Source of the DNA: Rusavskia elegans
Lineage: Eukaryota; Ascomycota; Lecanoromycetes; Teloschistales; Teloschistaceae
DNA: 64,000 nucleotides
Assembly (NCBI GenBank): GCA_011316305.1
Contig: SAUG01000056.1
Coordinates: 186,001 to 250,000 of the forward strand
Direction: 5' to 3'
A program made the position numbers and the translations under genes. This document shows positions 39,381 to 48,230 of this stretch, piece by piece (position 1 is the first letter of the stretch; each line of letters opens with the position of its first letter). The notes below the pieces were generated by a model. It was given only the letters and a program-made list of their open reading frames with translations, was not told where the DNA came from and made no database searches.

Positions 39381-40750
39381 ACAAAAACAATTATAGATAA
39401 TATAAACAAATAATATATTCTATTTAATACCAGCTTATATACCGGTACTATATAAATAGTATTATTTTTATCTAAATAATTCTATAAATATATATTTCTT
39501 TTCTAGAACTTTTAATCTTTTAGAATTTATTATTAACTAGCTATTATTATATCTTCGGCTATATTTTTAGATTCTATATTAATCTTTTAACAAACTAGAC
39601 CTCTTTTTACTAAGTAATAATCTATTTAATATAGATACCTACTAGTTAATACTGTAAAAAAAATAAAGTCGGATATATATAATAATATAGTAAATTAATA
39701 TATTTATTTCATAGGATAATGATTATAATTTTTTTATCGTATTTTATAAAACTACTAATACTATATTTTATATTCTATTAATTTTTCTATTTATATATAT
39801 AATAGCGACGTTAGTAAATATTAAGTAATATAATTTAATAAAAGGTACTTTAAAAATAAAAGATATAAAACCTTTTTAATATTCATAGATTTTTCGAAAA
39901 ATAATAATTTTAGACTTTTATTTATATTTCTTTTAATAGATTAGTAGCTAGAATATTTAAAATATATTACTATAGAATATTATCGGTACTATAGGTTTAT
40001 TAAAAAAAATTATTTTTTCTTTTATTTTTTCCGATTCTATTTTTTCGAATTTTCGCTATACTTTTATAGAATAGATTTAATTTTTAATTTTAAACAAATT
40101 TAGTATTATTATATATTTAATTTTATTTTTTTAATATATAGATTCTATTTAAATTCGTATATACTATATATTATACTATAATAAATAAAAGAAATAAAAG
40201 AGTAATAATAGAGTAAAATAAAATATAATATAGTATATATGATATTATCATCTTATTATAGTAGTTAATTATTAAAAAATAAAAAATTAAAGTAAAATAA
40301 AGTTATTTAGATAATTATCGGCTATATTATAGTTGAAAGATTAAAGTTTTATATAAATCTAAATATTTCTATAAACATCTAGTATATTCTACTATTCTAA
40401 TTTATAGAATCTTTGAATAATTCTATAACTACTAATTATATTATTCTATTATATTATTTAATATATTATCTACTATATCTAAATAAAAACTACTATTTAT
40501 AAAATCTAAATTAGTTATAAATTTATAATGATAGAAAAGGATAATCTAATATTCAATATAAATTCTATAAAAAAAATAATATAGATTATATTATAAAATA
40601 TAAATACTTTAATAAATTTAAAAAAATAGATTTCTAGAAGAATATAGATATAGAAATAAAGGCCGTATTAAAATAAAATATTAAAAATTAGAAAATAGAG
40701 TATAAAATCGAAAAAAGAATCTACAATAATATAATAAAGTAATATTTATT
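39381..40750. other. AT-rich spacer (1.4 kb)
   Basis: Extremely AT-rich, nothing recognised. Confidence 0.55.
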
Positions 40751-40752
40751 TA

Positions 40753-41538
40753 GACTAACCGTCGGATCGGATTTCGAACCCGGATTAGTTAATCGGATCT
40801 AGATTGGCTATTTCGAGTCGGGTTTCCGTCGAACCGTCGAGTATTCGACCCGCTAAGCGGTCGGGTCCGGGTCGAACCCGAATACCTAATAGAAATCCGC
40901 TAAACCTTTTTATTTAATTATATAAAAATATAATATATTAATTAATCTATTAATTAATTATATATCAAGGTAATATAATTAGTTAATATAATTAGTCTAA
41001 CTAGAATCTTTCTAGCTAGCGTAATTAATTAATTAGAATTTTTTTTTAAATTATTTTTATAATTTTAATACTAGAATTATACTTCTATATTAGGGTTTAG
41101 CGCCAAGATCTAGTTTTAGCGGGTCGGATTAGATTAACTAACCCGGGTTCAAAATCCGATCCGACGGCCAGTCTAATCCGATCCGATTTAAATCGGGTTA
41201 AATTAAAATATAATTCGATCTAACCGTATTTTAAATTCTAAATCGTAATTCGATCCGATTTATTAAAACTAGATTTTAGTACTAAACTCTAGTATAAAAG
41301 TATAAAGCTAGTATAACTTTTAAATAAATTTACTAAAAAAATTCAAATTAATAAACTATATTAGCTAGAAGATTTAAAGTTAAATTAAATATATTATCTG
41401 GATATATTATCTTTATTTAGTAATTATAATATTAATATATTAAATGTATTATATAATCGGATCGGATCCGGATCGGATTATTAAAATCGGGTCGAATATC
41501 CGATAGTTCGATAGAAATTCGATCCGAACCGACCAATC
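40753..41538 (-). mobile_element. MITE-like element interrupted by another MITE
   Basis: Left terminus GACTAAC after TA (40751-40752); right terminus ACCAATC before TA (41539-41540). Removing 40802-41173 and one TA restores a subterminal block that matches the intact copy at 26566-26953. Restored length is about 412 bp. Confidence 0.7.
40802..41173 (+). mobile_element. Inner MITE-like element (372 bp) nested in 40753-41538
   Basis: Termini GATTGGC and GCCAGTC, flanked by TA at 40800-40801 and 41174-41175. Because the host is a member of the same family, the junction shows directly that the duplicated target is TA. Confidence 0.8.
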
Positions 41539-41759
41539 TATAAATACGATACTAACTACAAATTTATATATGTTAATATATTATAGAAACAATCTATAAA
41601 CTAAAGTATTTATAAAAAATATAGAAAAGACGATAACTATTAAAAAGATAAAATAAAAATAAATTAAAGTAATATATTAGAGTAATATATCGAATATAAA
41701 TAGAGTTATCTAATATAAAAATATTTATTTCTAATATTTTTTCTAATCTAATATCGCTA

Positions 41760-42250
41760 TTAATAGTCCGAATAAAGAAATTTTAATAAAATATATAGTT
41801 TTAATTATTAATTTTATCTAATAATAAATAATCTATTATATCGGCTTCTAAGAATTTAAATCCGCTAAAATTCTAGACCTTCTAAAAAAATAAATAATAT
41901 TTATTAAGAAATTTAGTTATAGCGGGAATATAGTTAATAAATATATTAAATCTTTTTATAAAAATAAAAATAAAATAGTAATATTATTATTAAAGTTAAT
42001 AAAATAGATTAGATAGTAGAAAAGTACTTTACTATATAAAAAAATATAAAATTTAGAAACTATTAAGGTTTAGCTAGAAATATTAATTTTAATAATTAGG
42101 ATAAAAATATAGAAGAAAAAGTAGAAATAGATAATAGTAAAAATATAGAAAAATATAAAGATAAAAATATAAAAGAAAATATTAAACTATCTAACGAATT
42201 ATATAAAACGAAAAAAAATAGTCTAGAAAGAATATATTATCTATATAATT
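41760..42250 (+). repeat. Dispersed repeat R4, copy 2
   Basis: Second copy of 34925-35400. A-rich and non-coding. Confidence 0.45.
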
Positions 42251-42349
42251 TATTATATTAATATTAAGTAAAAAATCTATTAAATTAATCCATTTTAATA
42301 TAGAAGAAAAATTATATTTTAATACTAAAATTATATTTTGATACTAGAA

Positions 42350-42522
42350 TCTAATAGTTCTAGTAGATTAAATCCGGGAATTTGAATTTAACCCGGAATC
42401 GAATTAAATCGGTATTTAAAAAAATTAAAACCGATTTAAATCGATATTTAGAAAATTCGGAACCGATTCGGATCGGATCGGTTCCTTTAACCCGGATTCG
42501 AAACCCGACCCGACGGCCAATC
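42350..42522 (+). mobile_element. MITE-like element, right part
   Basis: Right terminus GCCAATC before TA (42523-42524), with a well-preserved GC-richer block from about 42385. A 75-codon frame crossing it (42382-42609) runs through terminal repeats and is not a gene. Confidence 0.55.
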
Positions 42523-42527
42523 TATAA

Positions 42528-42605
42528 ATATTATTACCGTATAGAAACTACGGTAATAAAACGTATATATATAATAATTCAATTATATCCCCGGATAGGG
42601 ATTTT
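42528..42605 (+). repeat. Dispersed repeat R3, copy 3 (tail only)
   Basis: Last ~75 bp of R3: hairpin TTACCGTA / TACGGTAA and the ACGTATATATATAATA tail. Confidence 0.6.
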
Positions 42606-42679
42606 ATAAATAGAATTATTTTTATATAATATTATATTATATATACAAAATTGAAAGTCGAATTAGAATTTTATTAGTT

Positions 42680-42822
42680 TCTATTTTTCAATTCAATTTT
42701 ACTTTCCGTTTCAATTTTAAAAACCGATCTATATCGTTTAGTAGATCGGATCTAACTAATTTATAAAAATTCGGCTCGAATTTTCGAAATACCGAAAAAA
42801 ATCCGATTCGAAATAGCTAATC
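42680..42822 (-). mobile_element. MITE-like element, right part (opposite orientation)
   Basis: Ends GCTAATC before TA (42823-42824), with the CCGATTCGAAATA block. A further termini-less piece of the family lies at about 42990-43080. Confidence 0.5.
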
Positions 42823-43489
42823 TAATAAAAATTATATAAATAATTTGAAAAAATACTAACTAATTTATTTTACTAGCTATAAAAGTATTAGTAAAATTGG
42901 AATATATTAAATTATTATAACATTTTTATTTTATATTTGATATTTTATTATAGATTACATTTAAATTTTTATTAAATTATTGAATTTTACCCGGAACCGA
43001 CCATTTAGCGAATTAAATCGGTTCGATTTACTAAAAAATTAGATCGGATTATAGATATTAAAAGAAATCTATATCGAAGTAACAAGACTATTTCTAAATG
43101 AAATACGGTTTTTTGATAATCTATAATTTAGATTTCGAATTTAAAAATTTATTATCGTTTTATATTTTACATTTTTCTATATATCTATCGAAAATCGCGG
43201 TTAAAGAATAGAATTGATATTTAGATAAACTATTATAGTATTTTTAAAATAGATTTATATTTCTATTTTTTTTTTTATAAATCTATCAGACGGTTAATTT
43301 TAATAACAATCGGCGTAATAGTTTTATAAACCGCTTCCGGATATATTTTTATATATCGATCCAATTACGTAATTCGTCGTAATCTATTACTATCCGTCGC
43401 CGCTTTTAATAATATCGTATATCTTTATCTCTAATAGTTTCTGTAACGATAATTTAATGATCTTCCCCGTAATATATGGTTGTTTATCG

Positions 43490-43850
43490 CCTCGACCTAT
43501 TAATTCTTATACGAAAACGCAAAAGCGGCCGCTCTAGTTGAAACGGCCGGCGACGGATATATAGACGATATAGACGCCTTCTACGTAAAAGACGGTATCG
43601 TTTATAGCTTCGGTATTCCAGCCGAAACCGGAAGTAAATTTAAAGGAAAACTTTGAATAATTAATTGATAGATGGTAAAGATAAAATGGCCGCCGTAGAA
43701 ATTATACTAAAGAAAACTGTATACCAGAGAAAATTGTGGCAGTTACCGTCGATAAAGACGTCGATAGATATATTAATTTTATTAAAAGAAACGGCGATAG
43801 TTTATAGTAATAATACTGCCGATGGAAGCGTATATACGTTTATATAAAAT
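43490..43850 (+). pseudogene. Frameshifted coding remnant, unidentified
   Basis: A frame starting no later than 43513 gives 47 codons (including GDGYIDDIDAFYVKDG) to a TGA at 43654. After it, protein-like sequence continues in a second frame from 43665 (IDGKDKMAAVEI) and then in a third from 43712 (CIPEKIVAVTVDKDVDRYI) to a TAG near 43810. The region has better GC and still some TG/CA compared with its flanks. The simplest view is a small gene broken by indels and RIP-type stops. I do not recognise the family. It lies about 0.6 kb from the GC-balanced island and may have belonged to the same older gene-bearing segment. Confidence 0.35.
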
Positions 43851-44243
43851 TAAAAATTGAAAATGATAAATATAATATTATAAAAAGAAAAAAATATAGT
43901 AAAATAAATTCGAATAGAAAAAAATAAATCATAATAATAGATTAGACGGTAGAAAATATTTAAAATTATATAATTATAAAAATTAAATTAAAAGTCAAAT
44001 CTAGAAATTGGATTCGTATAATTGAAAATATTAACGACTGGTATTTATATTTTAAAATACGGATATCTATACGAAAACGTAAAATCAATTAAATATTATT
44101 AAAAAATCTATAAAATATTCGGACGTTTACAAAATTCTAAAAAGTCAAAATATATCGATATACCGAATACTTCAATATAAGATAATACTATTTTCAGAAT
44201 TAGTACGAATAATATCTGTTAATCGCAGAAACGAAAGCCGAGC

Positions 44244-44278
44244 CGGGTTACCCGCCAGTATCGGACGAAAGTAACCCG
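44244..44278. repeat. Short inverted repeat at the edge of the GC island
   Basis: CGGGTTAC at 44244-44251 and GTAACCCG at 44271-44278 form a perfect 8-bp stem with a 19-base loop, at the point where composition changes from AT-rich to balanced. Function unknown. Confidence 0.4.
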
Positions 44279-44487
44279 ACGTCAACGTAAATTATAATCG
44301 ATAAAGAATTTCCAAGTAAGTTGGATAAAACTGTCGGAGCTGAATAAGTATTCCTCACACTACGTTGAGACACGTGCTCTCTATGGCTATAAGGGAGTGG
44401 CATCACATTGGCGCTGAACAAGGAATAGGGAGCTATCCAAAGAGCGGCAAAACCTGAGCGCGATGACCTCTGCCTGTTATATGGCCG

Positions 44488-46035
44488 TCACTGCTGACTG
44501 GGAAGATTGTGCGTAAGGATGCCATCCCAATAAACCCTTGAGTATTTGAAGGTAGAGAATAATTGAGCATCGTTACAGACCGCGATCCGAACATCTGCAG
44601 GCATGATGTTGCTGCGATAGATATCTTTCGCTGCGTTGCTCGCCAGCTCCAGTACTTCTCCGATTAGCCAGGCAAGACAGCGGCACAACCCAGCAATATA
44701 CTCATCATTACTGAAGAGGCCGAGTTGTTCCCCACTTCGGGAAAACAGGAATTCCCGTACACGAGCCGCCACAGCAGCGGCGTCCCATTCAGGGATCGGA
44801 TCCTCGTGTGGTTGTGTCAGATATTGGAAGAGGTAGAAATCGAGGGTTCGACTCTCATTCTGTTGCGGCGCCGGCTGCCGATTAAGTGCTTGAGCAGCTG
44901 AAAGAATCGTGGCGAACGATCTGTCCAAAAGCAAAATATATCGCTCCAAGTAGCTCATTAGCAGCTCGTTCAACAAAAACTCGACACGATCCCTCCACGG
45001 GTCGACAAAGTCCAGATTCTTCCCATTTCGCCGCAGCAATGCCCCAAAATCCGCCTCCTGAAATAGGCGTTCGTCATTTGTATGGGGACCTAGCAAATCC
45101 CCGTCTGCAGGGCTGGAACCCAACCACGATGGCACGGCCATCATTTTGAGCGTTTCCATTCCTCGAAAATCAAATCCCTCTTGCAGTCGGCGCTGAAACC
45201 GCTCCTCGTGCGTCTCATACTTCCGCAGCGGCTGCTGCATGCCAGCGATGAAGGTTTGTGTAAACACAGTCTGTATGCCAAAAAAGAGAAACGACCTGGC
45301 CGCCGTCTCTTTGTCATCAAAGCCAAAACGACCGAACGAGTACTCGTTCTGCGGAATATCCAACCAAAGCCCATGTGGGCGCTGCTCCTCGGCCCGGTCG
45401 TCTTCCGGCACGTTCTTCCAGAACATCACTTCGGCCTTCGCTTCTGCATAATCCACCAGCCCAGCACCGATGCGAGGCGCGAAGGTATACGGGTCAAACT
45501 CATCTTCTCTCACCACATCTAGTGCGCGCTTGTCGTAGAGACCCCAGTCATATCTATTGATCACTGGCACACCTTCCTTCATAGTCTTCTCGTCATTGTA
45601 TTGGCTCCCGCTATCCTCTTCGTTCGGGGATCCCGAGACACGAAGGATCCTGTCAGTCTCCTGTAGCACGTCAACCGATTCGTGGGCAACAAACCAGCCG
45701 GCGAGACGAGATTCGGTGGTGTCGATGAGCCGAAATGCGTTCCACGTCCCATTTAGAGCGCTCACGTTGTGATCGAGCTTGTGTGTCATGACGGTGCCTG
45801 CGACTCTGGGTTGGACAGCTGTCAAGCCATAACTTGGTTCGGCCAAGGCACCTTGCCAGATGTTGTGCAGTTCGCCATAGCAGAGATGGCCGGAGTGGAC
45901 GGTGAAGTGTGCGTGAACTCGTGGCAATCTTATGCTGCGATATACGTTGCACCTTTTCAGCGACAATTCCAGAAGATATACATTGAACCACCTCAGAGTG
46001 AAGGGATCTAAGTTATCGGGCGGGCGATGTTGATT
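44488..46035 (-). CDS. Protein with C-terminal histone H2A-like fold, N-terminus uncertain
   Basis: This frame is open for 515 codons in the only GC-balanced part of the window and ends at TGA (44488-44490). Residues 417-515 read as a histone fold of the H2A type: helix 1 (AAVAARVREFLF, 419-430), a long helix 2 with EVLELASNAAKD (460-471), and loop plus helix 3 with IMPADVRIAVCND (477-489). By eye, H2A positions E61, E64, N89 and D90 are kept, while acidic-patch positions 91 and 92 are Ala and Gln. Ordinary H2A is about 130 residues, so this is a histone fold at the end of a much larger protein. Residues 1-416 match no family I know; they are rich in Asp/Glu and aromatic residues, with no signal peptide or membrane segment apparent. 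There is no ATG before codon 83 (45789). A TTG at 45966 is not credible as a fungal start. The true 5' end must lie upstream through an intron, or is broken. Role is inferred only as chromatin or DNA related. Confidence 0.65.
   Translation of the reverse strand, partial: NQHRPPDNLDPFTLRWFNVYLLELSLKRCNVYRSIRLPRVHAHFTVHSGHLCYGELHNIWQGALAEPSYGLTAVQPRVAGTVMTHKLDHNVSALNGTWNAFRLIDTTESRLAGWFVAHESVDVLQETDRILRVSGSPNEEDSGSQYNDEKTMKEGVPVINRYDWGLYDKRALDVVREDEFDPYTFAPRIGAGLVDYAEAKAEVMFWKNVPEDDRAEEQRPHGLWLDIPQNEYSFGRFGFDDKETAARSFLFFGIQTVFTQTFIAGMQQPLRKYETHEERFQRRLQEGFDFRGMETLKMMAVPSWLGSSPADGDLLGPHTNDERLFQEADFGALLRRNGKNLDFVDPWRDRVEFLLNELLMSYLERYILLLDRSFATILSAAQALNRQPAPQQNESRTLDFYLFQYLTQPHEDPIPEWDAAAVAARVREFLFSRSGEQLGLFSNDEYIAGLCRCLAWLIGEVLELASNAAKDIYRSNIMPADVRIAVCNDAQLFSTFKYSRVYWDGILTHNLPSQQ
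44491..44787 (-). other. Histone H2A-like domain region
   Basis: The 99 codons before the stop. The strongest match to H2A is EVLELASNAAKD plus the following I-x-P-x-x-x-x-x-A-x-x-ND-x-x-L pattern. The H2A segment GGVLPN after helix 3 has a weak counterpart, DGILTHN. Confidence 0.7.
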
Positions 46036-46335
46036 CTAAGCATCGGTGCCAAGAGCTTTGCCTCGTCGAGCTTCCTCATTCAGCTTATGGCCCAGCCCCT
46101 AGGCCTTGGCGGTCACACCGATTGGATCCTCCCAAGGCGTCTCAACCACCCAAGGCGTCAGGGGTCGAAGATAGGCCAACGTCCGGACAATTTCTAGTTC
46201 TCAATTCCCCAACTGACTCATCCCCCAAGTCTAGCCAAGCAAAGCGGCAGGGTGTATGCTTCTGAAGACCTGCGAACATGTCATTTATAGTCGATGCGGA
46301 GACGACTCCGGGATACGCGATAGAGAACGGACCTC
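46036..46335 (-). pseudogene. Broken 5' part of the histone-fold gene
   Basis: Upstream of the open frame the same frame stays protein-like (for example RTLAYLRPLTPWVVETPWED, from about 46189 downwards) but is cut by TAG at 46036-46038 and another TAG about 28 codons earlier (46098-46100). Both fit CAG to TAG. Further up, this frame has TGA, TAG and TAA, while a second frame is open from about 46335 to 46145 and also reads like protein (FAWLDLGDESVGEL), implying a frameshift near 46.19 kb. CTTAG strings at 46036 and 46009 could instead be intron acceptors. The region abuts the Copia 1 LTR at 46336. A direct repeat of GACGCCTTGGG, 18 bases apart, lies near 46.14 kb. Confidence 0.5.
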
Positions 46336-46505
46336 TAAGGTTACGTATACTTTCTATTATAGCTAGCGTTATCTATTTAGATCTAGTATTTACTTAATAT
46401 ATATACTATATAGCTATTTATAGATTTCTTTTTTTTCTACTTCCTAGAAAATATAATATATAGTTATTTTTTATATAAACTCTCGCTTCTATTGTAGAAT
46501 TTATA
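46336..46505 (+). repeat. Copia 1 5' LTR (approximate)
   Basis: Aligned by eye with 50466-50620. Starts TAAGGTTACGTATAC (TG turned to TA). The inner edge is placed before the shared GTTATAAACTCGGTA, a candidate primer site whose first part resembles the anticodon region of initiator tRNA-Met after RIP; that identification is tentative. Confidence 0.5.
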
Positions 46506-46519
46506 GTTATAAACTCGGT

Positions 46520-47779
46520 ATTAAATACTAAAGTATTATTACTACTATTTAATTACTAATATTAAATACTATAGTATATAAAGTTCTATTACGAAAATCT
46601 ATTATACTACCGCTATTTTTTACTACTAAAAAAATTCGCTATATATTATATAAAGTTTAATATATTTTAGTAAATAGTAAAGATATTTATAATTAATTAA
46701 TTATTATATACGAGCTATCGGAAGCTTATAGCTATAATATAGAAATAGATTTTAATATTTAAAAATATTTTTTATCCGATATATATATATTTTTAAAAAC
46801 CAATAAAAATTTAAAATATCTATAATAACCGTTAAACGCGATATTAAATTTTTTTAAATAATAGTTTAGAATTTATAGCTCGTAGCTATATAAAATAAAG
46901 CGACCGGCTAGCGCGTTTAAAAGTTTATTAACCTATCTATTATTCTAATACCTAAAAACCTTTCGAAATTTACTAAACTAATTTTATAATAAGTACAAGC
47001 CGATACTATAAAAATAATAGCTAAAATAAAATTCAAATTTTAAGAAAAAAAGCTAGATTATATTAATAAAAAGAATAACTATATATAAAAAGCCGATATA
47101 TTTACTAAAATAAACGATTTTATCTAGAAAATAGTAGCGAGTAATACTTTCGTTTTTATTAAATATAAAGAGTTATATCTATAGAACCTTTTTTATATAT
47201 TTAAATTTAAGTTTATTATAATAGATTCCGCTAAATTTATAGAAGTTGAACGTTTATATAAATTACTTTTAGCGGAATCTACTAAAAATTATAAATTCGA
47301 AATATAGTTTAATATATATATTTTAATATATATCTAAACTAAAAAGGTCGATATTATAGAAATTAAAGAATCTAAAAAATATATATAGGGACTTTATTTT
47401 CGCTATTATAATTCTAGCGCTAGTTTTTACTATAAATTATTTATTAAAGCTCGATAATAAAGTAAACTATAAAACCGAATATTTTAAATTTATTAAAGGC
47501 TTCTATAATTATATCGGGCTAAATAATATTAAATCTACTATTACTAATTTAGTATTCGCTACCGCCGAAAACGATTCTAAATTAAAAAGAAATAGAAATT
47601 CGTTATTCCGGAATAATATTAGTAAATCTTTGAAATATATCTATAATTATTAATACTCGTTTAGTAATTACTATTATATATATTATTATTTTTGTTTTAA
47701 ATATCTAAAAATATTAGTAAAGTAGAAGCTAAAAAATAATATAATAAAAAAAAAGACGCGAAACTTTCGATAATAATAC
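46520..47779 (+). pseudogene. Copia 1 gag remnant
   Basis: Protein-like plus-strand sequence with frequent stops. Near 47.64-47.70 kb a cluster of Tyr/Cys residues (YNYxYSFSNYYYIYYYFC) looks like a Cys/His zinc-binding segment converted by RIP. The Copia order and the downstream integrase support gag. Confidence 0.5.
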
Positions 47780-47795
47780 TATATAGAAAATAAAA
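47780..47795. repeat. Target-site duplication, left copy, SINE B
   Basis: TATATAGAAAATAAAA, repeated perfectly at 48215-48230. Confidence 0.85.
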
Positions 47796-48214
47796 GGCCT
47801 GGTAGCGCAGTAGTAACGCTGCGTAATCTGGAGGCCTAACGGATCCGCGCTCTATCTCGGAGTTAGCGGAGTTAATCTAGCGGGTCGGGGGTTCGAATCC
47901 CTCGAAGGCTAATCTAATACTTAAGTTTTTTCTATCGACTAAGTTGATTTTTATAGAGTTTAAAATATAGAAAGACTAGATAGTAAATCGTCTCGGCCTA
48001 GCCCGATCGATCGAATTTAATTAAGTTAATTAATAAAGTTAAATAGATTATAGTTTCCCTCTAGGTTTTAGTCCAGATCTAATTCCTTCGGGAGTCTTTA
48101 ATTCGAATTCTCGGTAAAATACTTGAATACTAAATAATTACGTAATCTAATCGGTTTAGCGCCTCTAGCGTTAGAATTATAAAAGACTAAAATTAAAATT
48201 CGAATGATTAATCG
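47796..48214 (+). mobile_element. tRNA-derived SINE-like element, copy B (419 bp), inside Copia 1
   Basis: Better preserved than copy A. The A-box-like GGTAGCGCAGTAGTAACGC begins at 47801 and the B-box-like GGGTTCGAATCCC lies near 47890. The head begins GGCCT and the tRNA-like part closes with AAGGCTA, so an acceptor-like stem can form. The head resembles an elongator tRNA-Met gene. The tail ends ATTAATCG without poly(A). The perfect 16-bp duplication shows insertion into Copia 1 after that element had arrived. Confidence 0.85.
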
Positions 48215-48230
48215 TATATAGAAAATAAAA
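48215..48230. repeat. Target-site duplication, right copy, SINE B
   Basis: Perfect repeat of 47780-47795. The Copia reading continues after it. Confidence 0.85.

Noticed and set aside
42382..42609. 75-codon frame
   Set aside because: Crosses a MITE right end and the R3 tail. The apparent coding order reflects GATCCG-type repeat sequence.
44244..44278. Telomere-type GGGTTA sequence or bacterial-style terminator
   Set aside because: Only one unit in an inverted repeat, no tandem array; rho-independent terminators do not apply to a eukaryotic nuclear region.
45964..45966. TTG as start codon of the island gene
   Set aside because: Fungal nuclear genes very rarely start at TTG, and the frame remains open and protein-like upstream of it.
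44636..46011. Several plus- and minus-strand open frames overlapping the island gene (for example 45181-45522 plus, 45671-45991 minus)
   Set aside because: They lie in other frames of a 515-codon frame that carries a recognisable domain. Balanced GC leaves long antisense frames by chance.
47796..47915. Functional tRNA gene
   Set aside because: A- and B-box-like segments are present, but their spacing is too long, no cloverleaf with an anticodon arm can be drawn, and the unit is flanked by a retrotransposition duplication around a longer body.
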